A stretch of 64,000 nt of DNA from Actinosynnema sp. ALI-1.44 (GCF_001984155.1 NZ_MTQO01000029.1:59227-123226), one strand, 5' to 3'; shown: positions 43,581-53,757, numbered from the stretch's first letter. Numbers and translations are program-made. The notes: generated from the letters alone by a model not told the origin.

Positions 43581-44823
43581 TCACGCCGCGTCCCAGGCGA
43601 TGGGCAGCGAGTCCACGCCGTAGATCCCGGTGTCGGTCCTGAGCGGGATCCGCGAGGCCGGTACGGCGAGGCGCAGGCCCGGCAGGCGCGTGAACAACTG
43701 CGTGAACCCGATGCTCATCTCGACACGCGCGAGCTGTTGTCCGATGCACTGGTGGACGCCGTGGCCGAAGGCGAGGTGCGGGGCGTGTGGCCGATCGAGG
43801 TGCAGCTCACCGGGGCGGTCGGCCCAGTGGGTGGGGTCGCGGTTGACCTCGGCCTGTGCGATGACGACAGTCGTGCCTGCGGGCACCTGGATGCCGCCGA
43901 GTTCGACAGGTTCGGTGGTGACCCGCACGATGCTCAGTTGGATGATCGAGAGGTACCGCAGCAGTTCCTCGACCGCCGCGGCGATCTGGTCGGGGTGCTC
44001 GCGCAGGTGGTCCACTTGGCCGGGATCGTGCAGCAGGGCGAAAGTACCCAGGGAGAACATGTTCGTGGTGGTGTGGTGCCCGGCGACCAGGAGCAGGCGG
44101 GCGATGTTGACCACCTCGACGTCCGAGACACCGTTCTGGGCGATCAGCCTCGACAGGAGGTCGTCGCCCGGCCGGGCGCGCTTACGCGTGATGAGCCCCC
44201 GCAGGTAGTCGGCGAATTCGTCCATGCGCGCACGAAAACGCTCGGGCGGGGTGTCGAAGCTCAGGACGTCGGTCACGCGCTGGAACTCCGCACGGTCGGC
44301 GTAGGGCACGCCGAGCAGTTCGCAGATCACCAGCGACGGCACAGGCAATGCGAAGGCGGACACCAGGTCTGCCTCGCCGCCCGTGGCGAGCATCGCGTCG
44401 ATGCGGCTGGTGACGATCTCGGTCACCCGGGGTTCCAGCGCACGCATCCTGCGGACTGTGAACTCCCCCCACCAGCATTTTGCGGTAGTGGGTGTGGCCC
44501 GGCGGGTCCATGGCCACGAACATCCCCGCACCGGCCGCGTCCGGGTCGGGCGCCTCGCGACGCAGGACGGAGCGGTGGGCGAACCGGTCGGCGCTGAACC
44601 GGGCATCGGTGAGCACGTGCCGGGCTTCGGTGAACGCGGTGACGAGGACAGCGGGCGTGCCGTCCCCGAGGGTGATGCGCGAGACCGGCGCCCGGCGGGC
44701 GAGTTCGTCCAACGCCGGGGCCGGGTCGAAGGGGTGTCCGGCCGAGCGTCGCAGGTACTCGCGGGGAACCGGGATTCCTCCGCTGGTGACCGGGTGGTCG
44801 TCGACTGCTGGGGTTGCGGACAT
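43581..44823 (-). pseudogene. cytochrome P450 with a one-base frameshift in a G tract
   Basis: The N-terminal part starts at ATG 44823 after GGAGGAG and runs as a normal P450 to MFVAMDPPGHTHYRKMLVG. Then the family sequence continues in another frame: EFTVRRMRALEPRV, the I-helix LLVAGHHTTT, and the heme loop FGHGVHQCIGQQLAR, ending near codon 413. The switch lies at a run of six C on the plus strand (44465-44470); five would restore the frame. This may be a sequencing error, a mutation or slippage. Otherwise it is a complete CYP. Confidence 0.75.
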
Positions 44824-44921
44824 CGCTCCTCCAAACGGATGCCGAAGTGGCTGTACCTCCTTCCTACGCCGACGGAACCCTCAAAGCAACTTTTCGTTGC
44901 GTTAATGTCCGGCCGTGGGCC

Positions 44922-45794
44922 TTACTCCCCGGATCGTCGCCGCGTGACCTCGGCGATGCTCGCCCAGTCGAGGTCTGCGCCGACCTGCTCGACCGCGGTG
45001 GCGAACACGTCGTGCAGGGCCGGTCCGGTGGGCAGTTCGACGCCGAGCTCACCGGCCGCGGCCAACGCGAGGTTCAGGTCCTTCAACCCCAGCGTGGTGG
45101 TGAATCCCGGCGGGGTGTAGGTGCCCGTGGTGATGGCCTCGCCGTAGCCTCGGTAGACCGCGCCTGGGAAGACGGAATCGTTGATCATCTCGACGAACCG
45201 CCCGGCGTCCAGGTCGGCGTGCTGCAGCAGGGTGATCGATTCGGACAGTGCCTGCAACGCGTGGATGATCAGGTAGTTGACCGACACCTTCACTGTCGGC
45301 GCGGCGTCGACGGCGTCGCCGAAGTCCCACACCCGCCTGCCGATCGCGGCGAGTATCGGTGCCGTCGCGGCGCGGACGTCCGCGTCGCCGGAGACCAGTA
45401 CGGCCAGCTTCCCGGCCACGACGGCTTCCGGGCGGCCGACCACCGGGGCGCTGAGGTATCCCCCGCCGGTCGCGGCGAATTCGCGGGCGGCACCCGGGCT
45501 GATCGTCGCGTGGTTGACGTGGACGAAGCCCTCCGGCGCGGAGCGGATCCGCTCGGCGGTGAAGACCTGCCGCACCGCCTCTTCGTTGCTCAGCATGGAG
45601 AAGACGGTTCCGGTGGCGATCGCGTCCTCGGGGGTGGCGCCCAGGGTCGCGCCCCGCGTCACCAGATCGTCCGCTGTGCCCGCGCCACGGCTCCACACGG
45701 TGACGTCGTAACCGGCGTCGAGCAGGCGGCCGACGATGGCGCGGCCCATCTTCCCGAGGCCGATGAAGCCCACCCGGCGCGACGGTGTCGTCAT
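44922..45794 (-). CDS. NAD(P)-dependent beta-hydroxyacid/imine reductase-type enzyme
   Basis: The product has 290 residues. The Rossmann motif GFIGLGKMGRAIVGRLL and the substrate-loop region NHATISPGAARE identify the beta-hydroxyacid dehydrogenase superfamily. The lysine in PTVKVSVNYL is at the usual catalytic position. It is transcribed together with the FMN reductase (36-nt gap) and lies divergent from a MarR gene. The substrate is unknown; an imine reductase is possible. Confidence 0.8.
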   Translation of the reverse strand: MTTPSRRVGFIGLGKMGRAIVGRLLDAGYDVTVWSRGAGTADDLVTRGATLGATPEDAIATGTVFSMLSNEEAVRQVFTAERIRSAPEGFVHVNHATISPGAAREFAATGGGYLSAPVVGRPEAVVAGKLAVLVSGDADVRAATAPILAAIGRRVWDFGDAVDAAPTVKVSVNYLIIHALQALSESITLLQHADLDAGRFVEMINDSVFPGAVYRGYGEAITTGTYTPPGFTTTLGLKDLNLALAAAGELGVELPTGPALHDVFATAVEQVGADLDWASIAEVTRRRSGE

Positions 45795-45829
45795 GATTTG
45801 CTCTCCCACTTCATCGCAAAAGGGCGCGG

Positions 45830-46399
45830 TCATTGGCTGTCAGTGAGCGCTTCGGTCATCTCTTCGTCGATCTTGCGCAGCAGGGCGCGGTTCGGGCGCA
45901 GGGTGCCTTCGAGGTCGCGCAGCTGCCAGGCGTCGTCCACGTCCTGTTCGGTGATGACGGCTTCGACGTGGGTGTCGAGCACTCGCATCTTCAGTCCGTG
46001 CAGGACGGTGATGAACTGTTCAGCGGCTTTGTTGCCGCCACGGGTGCCGTAGGTGAGCAGGCTCGCGGGGCGGTTGTGCCATTCCCGGTAGAGGTAGTCC
46101 AGTGCGTTCTTGAGCACCCCCGGGTAACCCCAGTTGTACTGCGGGAACACGAAAAAGAATCCGTGGTAGCTCTGCACGAGCTTGCTCCAGGTCAGGGTGT
46201 GTTCATGCTCGTACTGCTCCAACGCGGCTTTCAGGGGTTCGTCCAGGAACGGCAACGCGATGTCGGCGAGGTCGATCAGCTCGTAGTCGAGGTCGCTGTC
46301 CTCTTGCAGGCTGTCGCGTGCCCAGGCGGCGACACCGCCGCAGATGCGGGTGGGGCGGGTGCTGCCGATGACGACCGCGATGCGTTTCTTGTCCGTCAT
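45830..46399 (-). CDS. NADPH-dependent FMN reductase
   Basis: The product has 189 residues with the flavodoxin-like start AVVIGSTRPTRICGGVA and the flavin loop FVFPQYNWGYPGVLKNALDYL, plus LLTYGTRGG. It reduces FMN or quinones with NADPH. The gene is the first of the pair with the beta-hydroxyacid dehydrogenase-like gene and lies downstream of a double operator shared with the MarR gene. Confidence 0.85.
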   Translation of the reverse strand: MTDKKRIAVVIGSTRPTRICGGVAAWARDSLQEDSDLDYELIDLADIALPFLDEPLKAALEQYEHEHTLTWSKLVQSYHGFFFVFPQYNWGYPGVLKNALDYLYREWHNRPASLLTYGTRGGNKAAEQFITVLHGLKMRVLDTHVEAVITEQDVDDAWQLRDLEGTLRPNRALLRKIDEEMTEALTDSQ

Positions 46400-46427
46400 G
46401 CCCGCCTCTTGGTTGGTTGCACGTACT

Positions 46428-46464
46428 GTTGGTGTCACGAACCAAAATAGTTGGTGTCGCGAAC
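46428..46464. promoter_or_regulatory. tandem operator of the MarR regulator
   Basis: GTTGGTGTCACGAAC (46428-46442) and GTTGGTGTCGCGAAC (46450-46464) are direct repeats 22 bp apart, two helical turns. The first also holds the inverted repeat TTGGT...ACCAA. They lie in the divergent promoter of the FMN reductase and MarR genes. Confidence 0.65.
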
Positions 46465-46487
46465 TCGGTCAAGCTAACCTGATCACT

Positions 46488-46952
46488 GTGACCGCTTCCT
46501 CACCCGAAGGCGCCAGGACGTCGGACCTGAACCTGATCGACGGGCTCATGCAGCTGTCGTTCATCGTGCAGGCGATCCTGGGGCGCCTCGCCGGGGAACG
46601 CGGGCTGTCGGTCACCCAGTTGCGGATGCTCGCCGTGCTCGACGACCGCGAGATCGGCATGCGACAGCTGGCCGACATCCTCGAACTGGAGAAGTCCAGC
46701 GTCACCGGCCTGGTCGACCGCGCCGAACGGCGTGGACTGGTGCAACGGATCGCGGTCCCCGGCAACCGGCGCGCCATCCACGTCACCGACACCGACGACG
46801 GCCGAGCCGTCGTGCACCTGGTGCGTGAGGCGGTCCGGACCGAGATCGGCCAACTGGCGGGGACTCTGAGCGACAGCAGGCAGGATTCCTTTCGCCGATC
46901 GATCGAAGCGCTGATCCGGCACTACGTCACACAGCACGCCATTCCACTGTGA
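46488..46952 (+). CDS. MarR-family regulator
   Basis: The product has 154 residues from GTG 46488. The winged helix is LSVTQLRMLAVLDDREIGMR with LEKSSVTGLVDRAERRGLV. It is divergent from the FMN reductase/dehydrogenase pair and most likely represses it through the tandem operator 24 nt upstream. Such pairs often respond to phenols or quinones. Confidence 0.85.
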   Translation: MTASSPEGARTSDLNLIDGLMQLSFIVQAILGRLAGERGLSVTQLRMLAVLDDREIGMRQLADILELEKSSVTGLVDRAERRGLVQRIAVPGNRRAIHVTDTDDGRAVVHLVREAVRTEIGQLAGTLSDSRQDSFRRSIEALIRHYVTQHAIPL

Positions 46953-47018
46953 GCTCGGGCCACGCTGTGGGCGCACTGCCGGAACACGCGTGCTCCTCAA
47001 GACGACGGGCCGTCCTTC

Positions 47019-47741
47019 CTAACGGGTCGACGCCCAGAACTCGGTGAGGATCGCGGCTGCCTGATCCGGAGCCTGGTACGGCCAGAAGTGGTTGGCTTCG
47101 ATCAGCTGGTACCGCGCGCCCAACGCCGTCGCCACCTCCTGTGCCTTGGCCTCGTCGGAGAACCTGTCGTCGGTCGCGTGCAGGACCATGCCGGGTGCTT
47201 CGGTGCGCTTCAGCGGACCCCAACTGGCGTGCGGGTTCGGCGTGGCGGAGCGGTACAGCGACAGGATGGACGCGCCCATGGCCTCGTCCACGCCGTTCAC
47301 GATTTCCAGTGCGTCCACAATGTCCAGGTTGAACTCGGTGGTGTACCGGGTTGCGGCGTCCTGAGGTGGAGTCGCCCGCATCTGCGAGATCGTGGCCTCA
47401 CCTTTGCCCGGCGTCTGCCAGATCTGCGCCAGCGGGTGCCAGACGTAGCCGGGGTGCAAGATGTTGCCGACGTCGGCGACCCATGAGCGCAACGGCCGGG
47501 TCAACGCCAACTGGTACACCAGCCCCGCGCCCCAGTCGTGGCCGACGAGGTCGACACTGTCGTACTGGTCGAGCTGGGCGGCGACCCACTCGACGTACTC
47601 GTCCTTGGTGGAGGTGAAACCCTCCGGTCGCGGGCAGCCGAAGCCGGGCAGCGGCAGCGCGACGGACTCGACGCCGATCGCCGCCTGGACCTTGCGCCAG
47701 ATCGCGGTGGTTTCCGGTACTCCGTGCAGAAAAACAATCAT
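47019..47741 (-). CDS. alpha/beta hydrolase with aspartate nucleophile
   Basis: The product has 240 residues. The nucleophile elbow is GHDWGAG, so aspartate replaces serine, as in epoxide hydrolases and haloalkane dehalogenases. HGVPET near the N terminus supplies the oxyanion hole and the catalytic histidine is in EANHFWPY. The protein lacks an N-terminal extension. Epoxide hydrolysis is the better guess; no halide-binding tryptophan can be assigned with confidence beyond the Trp after Asp. Confidence 0.8.
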   Translation of the reverse strand: MIVFLHGVPETTAIWRKVQAAIGVESVALPLPGFGCPRPEGFTSTKDEYVEWVAAQLDQYDSVDLVGHDWGAGLVYQLALTRPLRSWVADVGNILHPGYVWHPLAQIWQTPGKGEATISQMRATPPQDAATRYTTEFNLDIVDALEIVNGVDEAMGASILSLYRSATPNPHASWGPLKRTEAPGMVLHATDDRFSDEAKAQEVATALGARYQLIEANHFWPYQAPDQAAAILTEFWASTR

Positions 47742-48183
47742 GTGCGCAGGCTACCGGCGGTCGTCGGCCGAGAACGCCGTGGACAACGCCACCGGCTCGG
47801 GCAACCAGAGCGGCAACGGCGCTGGTGGCCTCGTCGGCGCCAACGGTGGTGTGCTGGGCAAGAAGTGACCTGAACGGTCCACATGCGACTGCGGGGACGC
47901 TGAAAGCCGCCTCGCGGTCGCCGTGATCGACCGCATTCAGGCAAGGTCGATCACTTGATCCTTCACTCCGTGGCCCGCGTCCGGCGAAATCCAGTGTGCC
48001 GTCGGCCGCGTGTCCCGGAGTGGCAAGGGCATCGTTCGCGTCAGCCGGGTACGTCGAGGAGGTACCCGGCGTTCGCGGATCACGGCGCTGTTCGTCCGCA
48101 GGCGAACCGAGCCGACTCGGAATTCCGGTCGGAGCTGGCGAAATCCCAGTACAGCCGAAGCGGCGGTTTGGCATCATGGACGC
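47742..48183. other. 442-nt stretch between divergent genes, possible gene remnant
   Basis: An open Gly/Asn-rich stretch at about 47764-47868 on the plus strand (GNQSGNGAGGLVGANGG, then stop) looks like the end of a small exported protein but lacks a start with a ribosome site. The rest holds no recognisable gene. Confidence 0.35.
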
Positions 48184-50388
48184 GTGTCGCGCACCCGTCC
48201 ACCGGTATGGCAGCGGATCAGCATCGTCAGCGGTATCGCCTTTCTCGGCGCGCTCGTGGTCTGGGTGGTGCTGCAACTCGCGAGTGGCGATCTGGAACGC
48301 GGTGACAAGATCGCCAGCGTCGTGAGCATGTGTGTCGCCATCGTCAGCCTGCCGCTGACAGTGTTGTCGCTGGTGGCCTCGACACGGCAGGCGAAACCGG
48401 ACAGCAAAGGCGCGACTGCCTCGCAGCAGTTGGACGCACTGGCCGACATGCTCGCCATAGCGGTGCGCGCCCAGTGGGAGTCCGAGGAGCTCATCCGGCA
48501 CGTTCACGACCCGTTTCCGTTGCCGTGCAGGTGGAGCAACGCCGCCGAGGAGCTGACCGACCACTGGCAGAACATCCGTGAGTCGCTCGACCTGAACGAA
48601 CCGGTCCGCCTGGACGACGAGCTCAAGAACATCGCCGGGACCTTCCGCCGCATCCCGTCCGGCAGGCTCGTGGTCCTCGGCAGAGCCGGAGCGGGCAAGA
48701 CAGTTCTGACCTCCCGGTTCGCGTTGACCGTCCTGGCGGACCGCGCCGAGCGCCCCGGCGAGCCGGTTCCGGTGATCTTCTCGCTGGGGTCGTGGGATCC
48801 CGTCGCGTGTCCCCTGCGGGAGTGGCTGGTCGACCAGTTGATCGTCACCTACCCGATGCTGGCCGACAAGGACGCGATGGGCGAGTCGCTGGCCGCGGCG
48901 CTGTTGACCACGCGGCGTGTGATGCCCGTGCTCGACGGGTTCGACGAGATCACCGAGGGCCTGCGCGCCGCGGCGATCCGGGCGATCAACGCGGGTTTAC
49001 GGCCAGGCGACCGGTTCTTGCTGACCAGCAGGCCGGAGGAATACGCGGCCGCGGTCGAGACCGGCGACGTGCTGACCGGTGCGGCGGTGGTTCAACTGGC
49101 CGATCTCACCGTCGAGGACCTCGCTCGGTACCTGCCGTTGACCACTCGCAAGACGGGTACACGACACGGCAAATGGCAGCCGGTGCTGGACCGGCTGCAC
49201 GAGACACCGCGGTCCGGGCCGCTGGCCGCCGTGCTGTCCACGCCGTTGATGGTCTCGCTGGCCCGTGCGATCTTCAGCGACACCAACGCCGACCCGGCCG
49301 AGTTGCTCGCACACCGGTCCACGACCAGCCTCGAGAACCGCCTGCTCTCGGGGTTTCTCCCCGCGGTCTACTCGGGTTCCTCGCGTGGTTTCGCAGCCGA
49401 CGAGGCACGCAGCTGGCTCGGTTTCCTGGCTCGGCACCTGCGCGGAAACGAGACCCACGACGTCGCGTGGTGGCAACTGGTGCACGCCGTGCCCCGGCTG
49501 GCCATCGGTTTCACGGCCGGGCTGATGATCTCCCTTGTCGCGACGGTGGGCATCGGCCTGGGTGGCTGGTTCGGGGATTGGCAGGGTGCGAGCGGCCAGT
49601 CGGCCTGGATCGTGGCCAGCCTGTGCGGTGGCCTCGTCTGCGGCATCGTCGGCGGAACGATTGTGGGACTGGGCCGGGGGATTCGGCCGTCACCGGCTCG
49701 GCTGCGGTTGCGTGTCCGGGGGCGGCTGAGTCGGGTGCTGCACGACCTGCGCGGGATGCGTGCCTGGCGGAACCTGGCTTACGTGTTGGTCTGGGCGGTC
49801 GGCGGAACGCTGTTCGGCCTGATGTCGCCGTTGGTCGACAACTCCGCGTCGACCGCACTGGTCGGTTTGAGCGCGGGCCTGTTCGCGGGCACGGGAACGT
49901 GGGTCGTCGTGACCGTGATCCGGGCGCTGGGCGCGCCGGTGGACCCGTCCGAGACAGTCAGCCCCGCCGAGTTGCTGCGCACCGACCGCGGCACCGCACT
50001 GCGGCAGGGAATGATGGTGGGCGCGGCCGGATCCACTGTGGTGTGGCTGATGATGGGGTTCGCGTTCGAACCGACCTTCGGAGTTCCGCTGGGGCAGGTC
50101 TACCAGGACGGGTTGTGGCTCATCAACTGGCTGGTCGCCACGATCGGCGGTGCGCTGCTGTGGATGCTGTTCGTCACGGTGTGGGGGCCGTGGTTGATCG
50201 CGCGCCTGTGGCTTCCGCTGACCAGACGTCTGCCGTGGTCGGTCATGGCGTTTCTCGCGGACGCACACCGCCGTGGAGTGCTTCGACAGGCGGGCGGCGT
50301 GTACCAGTTCCGGCACGCGCGTCTACGGGACCACCTCGCCGGCCATCCACTTCGGACACCATCACTCGATCGGGTGGGAACGGAATAG
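48184..50388 (+). CDS. membrane NACHT-type NTPase
   Basis: The product has 734 residues from GTG 48184. Two N-terminal membrane segments (ISIVSGIAFLGALVVWVVL and IASVVSMCVAIVSLPLTVL) precede a NACHT ATPase: Walker A GRAGAGKT at ~166, Walker B VMPVLDGFDEI at ~248, and LLTSRPEEY (sensor). After the helical part come six or more membrane segments (from LAIGFTAGLMISLVATVGIG onward). NACHT proteins of this type are common in actinomycetes. Some bacterial NACHTs act in phage defence, but no effector domain is visible. Confidence 0.75.
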   Translation: MSRTRPPVWQRISIVSGIAFLGALVVWVVLQLASGDLERGDKIASVVSMCVAIVSLPLTVLSLVASTRQAKPDSKGATASQQLDALADMLAIAVRAQWESEELIRHVHDPFPLPCRWSNAAEELTDHWQNIRESLDLNEPVRLDDELKNIAGTFRRIPSGRLVVLGRAGAGKTVLTSRFALTVLADRAERPGEPVPVIFSLGSWDPVACPLREWLVDQLIVTYPMLADKDAMGESLAAALLTTRRVMPVLDGFDEITEGLRAAAIRAINAGLRPGDRFLLTSRPEEYAAAVETGDVLTGAAVVQLADLTVEDLARYLPLTTRKTGTRHGKWQPVLDRLHETPRSGPLAAVLSTPLMVSLARAIFSDTNADPAELLAHRSTTSLENRLLSGFLPAVYSGSSRGFAADEARSWLGFLARHLRGNETHDVAWWQLVHAVPRLAIGFTAGLMISLVATVGIGLGGWFGDWQGASGQSAWIVASLCGGLVCGIVGGTIVGLGRGIRPSPARLRLRVRGRLSRVLHDLRGMRAWRNLAYVLVWAVGGTLFGLMSPLVDNSASTALVGLSAGLFAGTGTWVVVTVIRALGAPVDPSETVSPAELLRTDRGTALRQGMMVGAAGSTVVWLMMGFAFEPTFGVPLGQVYQDGLWLINWLVATIGGALLWMLFVTVWGPWLIARLWLPLTRRLPWSVMAFLADAHRRGVLRQAGGVYQFRHARLRDHLAGHPLRTPSLDRVGTE

Positions 50389-50602
50389 TCCGGGACGGGC
50401 CGTGGTACCCCCAGCGTACAACGAGATACGAAGGTCCACGAAGGGCGTGGAACGCCAACGGCCCGTAGTTCTCCTGATCCCGAGCAGGAAGGTGACGGGT
50501 CAACGCCACAACCGAGTTGTCCTGTGCGTCCGGGCCCCAGCAGGAGGCGGACGCGGGCTGAGCGGGTCAGCCCACCGCCTTAGGGCGTACGGGACCGACT
50601 CC

Positions 50603-50650
50603 GCGGTCGGTTCGCTGGTCGATGTCGTCGACAACCAGCGAACCGACCGC
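50603..50650. terminator. 17-bp perfect hairpin between convergent NACHT and LuxR genes
   Basis: GCGGTCGGTTCGCTGGT (50603-50619) and ACCAGCGAACCGACCGC (50634-50650) are exact reverse complements with a 14-nt spacer that contains GTCGAC. It is the longest perfect hairpin I noticed in the window and lies between two converging genes, so it is probably a bidirectional terminator. Confidence 0.75.
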
Positions 50651-50687
50651 GTCGCGTCGCACACGGTCCTGGGCTGGATCGGTTCGT

Positions 50688-53528
50688 TCACCCGGCCATG
50701 TGGTGGTTGTCGTGCCCGGCCACCTCTGTGACGCACTCGCATTCGTCCGCCGTTTGCCCGGTCTGCAGGAGCACACTCGGCAGGTCTGACCGGCCTCCGA
50801 TGGAGAGCTTGCGGTAGATGTGGGTCAGGTGCTGTTCGACTGTGCTCAACGTGACGAACAGCTTGCGGCTGATCTCCCGGTTGGTCGCGCCCTGCACCGC
50901 GAGGCCGGCGACCCGGCGTTCGGCTTCGCTCAGCACACTCATCCCGCCGCCGACCGGCCTGGCCTGCCCCGTGGCCGTCGTCGAGAGGACGGGCCTCGAT
51001 GTCAGGGTTCCGCCCTTGTCGATGGCCAGCTTCGCCTTTTCGAGCGTCGCGGTGCTCGACGGACGCGCCGCCGCGGTCCGGTTCGGCCGCAAACCCGGGG
51101 TGTGCTTCGGGAGCGCGGGTGCGTCGGTCGACGCGAGCACCTGCTGGGCCGCCAGCTTCACTCGTTGCCCGGAGTCGGTGAACGTGGCCAGTTGTTCCTT
51201 CGCCAGTTTCTCCGCCTGGACGCGGTTGCCCAGCCGCAGTTGGGCCTGTGCCGCGCCGACGCGCCACGGCACCAGGCCGGGGATGTCCATCCGCCATGCC
51301 GACATCAGGTCGCCGCACCGCTGGAAGTCCATGAGCGCGGCGTGGAACCGCTTGTTCATCAGGCTGTGCTGCCCGCGCGCGTGCAGGTAGTGCAACCCGA
51401 ACCGGGTCCGGAACATCGTTCTTGGCACCGGCGTCTTCAACATCTGCCGTGCGTCCTTGTGCCTGCCCATCGAGGTCAGTGCCTGCACGAGGGTGCTCAG
51501 CGGGAAGCCGATCATCACGCCCCAGCTCTGGGGGGACATGATCTCCATACTGCTGCGGCTGCGTTGCTCCGCCGAGTGGAAGTCGCCGCCGCGTAGCGCG
51601 ATCTCACCCCAGAGGGCGTACAGCACCGCCTGCCACGTGGTCAGGCCGCGCGCCGCGGAATCCTCCAGCAAGGCCTCGCACCACTCGTTCGCGCGCTCGG
51701 TCTGGTCGGCGTAGATCAGGGTGAGCAACGCGCACAGCGTCGAGGGCATCGTGCCGTCGCCCAGTCTGCTGCTCTGCAGGATCTGGTCGGCGTACGTGCT
51801 GACCCCGGCCGGCTTCTGCCCGCGCAGCACGTCGTACAACAGGGCTGCGGCCTGCCCGGGGACACCGTTCGTAGGGGTGGCTTGCGCTTCGTCCCACAAC
51901 GACGACTGGGCGTAGTAGAAGAACTGTTTGATGGGCGCGAACTCCTCACTGGCGTGGAGTTCGGCCATCTCGTCGTGCGCGACGGCACCTGCCAGGGTCT
52001 GTTCGAGTTCGTCGAGCCGCCCCAGCCACAGCAGGTGATTGCTGAGGGTCGCCAGTTCGATCGGCTGGAGCCCGCCGTCCTGTGCGGCGGCGCAGAGCGG
52101 CTCGACGTGCCGCACCGCGGACGACGGGTTGATCAGCCACTCCACTTTGGCCAGTGCCGAGAGGATGGTGGTGCGCCGCCCGCCGCTGCAGGACTGCGCG
52201 GCCAGGTCGAGGTACTTGACCGCCTGCTTCGCGTCGCCCGCCGCGATGGCGTGGTCGGCGGCCACCTCCAGTGTGGACACGCACCACGATTCGGGAGCGC
52301 TCCCGGCGGCGACCAGTTGCGCCGCGATCGTCGTCGCCTCCGCGCCGCTGTGGCGCAGCAGCTGCGCCGCCCGCAGGTGCAGCTGGCCACGCAGTTCCGC
52401 GCCGACGGTCCCGAGGACCACCGCCTGCGCCTGCGGATGGCGGAACCGGCCCTCCTCGACCAGGCCGCACCCGGTGAGCCCGTCCATCGCCCGGTTGATC
52501 ACGTACGGGCGCAGCCCGACCAGGTCCTCCGCGAGCTCGGGGGTGGCGTGCCTACCCAGCATGGCGATGCCCTGGGCCAGCAGTTTGCTGTCCTGGCCGA
52601 GCCGGTGGAAGCAGGTCGCGACCGCGCGCTGGAACGCCTTTCCGGCGACCAGTTCGGCCGCCGGTTCGGCCGCGTCGCCGAGGTTGTCCTTGAGCAGCGC
52701 CTGGACCAGCAGGGGATTGCCGCCGCTGACGGCGTGCACGCGCCGGGCGAGGTCCTGTGGTTCGTCCACTGTGGTGCCGTCGCTGATCAGCTCCTGGACC
52801 CCCTGCACGGACAGGGGGAGCAGTGGCACGTATTCGCAGTAGGACCGGCCCAGGATCTCGTTGTGGAACGCGAGCTGGTGGGTCGCCGTGGTGGGTCGTT
52901 GGCTGAACACCACCATCAGCCGGCCCACCTGCAGCCGCCTGGTCAGATAACGCAGGGCGTGCAGCGACGGCGCGTCGCTGAACTCGACGTCGTCCACGAC
53001 GACCACGACCGAGTGTTCGCGGGCGAGGTCACGCAGGATGCCGTGGAAGAATCCCGGCACCACGCCGTGTCCGTCCGGATTTCCTTGATTGTCCGGATGT
53101 GTCAGGCCGTCGAGCAGCGCGTCCGCCCGTGCCGCGATTTCGGGCGGGAGAATAGCACTGTTCAGCAGCTGGTTCAGCACACCACCGGGCAACTCCTGCT
53201 CTTCGGGTGAACCCGCGGCGGTGAGGAGAATGGCACCCCTGTTCTTGACCTGGTGGCCCATTGCCCGGAGTAGTGCGGTCTTTCCGCTCAGTATTTGTCC
53301 TTCGACGACTGCCATGGCGCCGTGGCCATTGGCACTCGACGAGAATATCTCATCGAGAATAGCTAGCTGTTCACGTCGTTCGGCAAGCAACTTGAGACCC
53401 CCCAGGGTGAAGTTAAGCTCGTCTAACCCCGGCGTGGTTTCAGCGTTGCCCCCAGCAAACCAAACCCCCACCAGCGGTCGGACGGAGTATATCCGACGCC
53501 GGGGGGTGTGGTGCGTCTCCGTTGTCAC
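50688..53528 (-). CDS. LAL-type LuxR-family transcriptional activator
   Basis: The product has 946 residues. Near the N terminus lies the ATP site GQILSGKT (~77-84) with Walker B VVVVDDVEFSD. A long helical middle resembles a TPR-like sensor. The C-terminal LuxR helix-turn-helix is LSEAERRVAGLAVQGATNRE with LFVTLSTVEQHLTHIYRKL. LAL regulators are the usual cluster-situated activators of type I PKS clusters. The start GTG 53528 lacks a strong ribosome site. It may bind the CCCCTA-type repeats before the PKS. Confidence 0.88.
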   Translation of the reverse strand: MTTETHHTPRRRIYSVRPLVGVWFAGGNAETTPGLDELNFTLGGLKLLAERREQLAILDEIFSSSANGHGAMAVVEGQILSGKTALLRAMGHQVKNRGAILLTAAGSPEEQELPGGVLNQLLNSAILPPEIAARADALLDGLTHPDNQGNPDGHGVVPGFFHGILRDLAREHSVVVVVDDVEFSDAPSLHALRYLTRRLQVGRLMVVFSQRPTTATHQLAFHNEILGRSYCEYVPLLPLSVQGVQELISDGTTVDEPQDLARRVHAVSGGNPLLVQALLKDNLGDAAEPAAELVAGKAFQRAVATCFHRLGQDSKLLAQGIAMLGRHATPELAEDLVGLRPYVINRAMDGLTGCGLVEEGRFRHPQAQAVVLGTVGAELRGQLHLRAAQLLRHSGAEATTIAAQLVAAGSAPESWCVSTLEVAADHAIAAGDAKQAVKYLDLAAQSCSGGRRTTILSALAKVEWLINPSSAVRHVEPLCAAAQDGGLQPIELATLSNHLLWLGRLDELEQTLAGAVAHDEMAELHASEEFAPIKQFFYYAQSSLWDEAQATPTNGVPGQAAALLYDVLRGQKPAGVSTYADQILQSSRLGDGTMPSTLCALLTLIYADQTERANEWCEALLEDSAARGLTTWQAVLYALWGEIALRGGDFHSAEQRSRSSMEIMSPQSWGVMIGFPLSTLVQALTSMGRHKDARQMLKTPVPRTMFRTRFGLHYLHARGQHSLMNKRFHAALMDFQRCGDLMSAWRMDIPGLVPWRVGAAQAQLRLGNRVQAEKLAKEQLATFTDSGQRVKLAAQQVLASTDAPALPKHTPGLRPNRTAAARPSSTATLEKAKLAIDKGGTLTSRPVLSTTATGQARPVGGGMSVLSEAERRVAGLAVQGATNREISRKLFVTLSTVEQHLTHIYRKLSIGGRSDLPSVLLQTGQTADECECVTEVAGHDNHHMAG

Positions 53529-53757
53529 ATATGCGCATATCCCTGCAAAGATATTCGGACCATCCGTGTCCAGTTTATCCTGGTTCCCCTCGGAAGAACT
53601 CGATGTCGTCTCGATACAGTAATGCGCGAGTAAAGAAAACGCGGCCGAGATGTCCAGTTCATCCGGTTTAAGCTTGTTGGGAAACGTTCACTCTCGTGTC
53701 GGTGTGGAAAGTCGGTGTTCAACTGCGGCTGAATACCATCGGTAGTGCACCGTTAAA

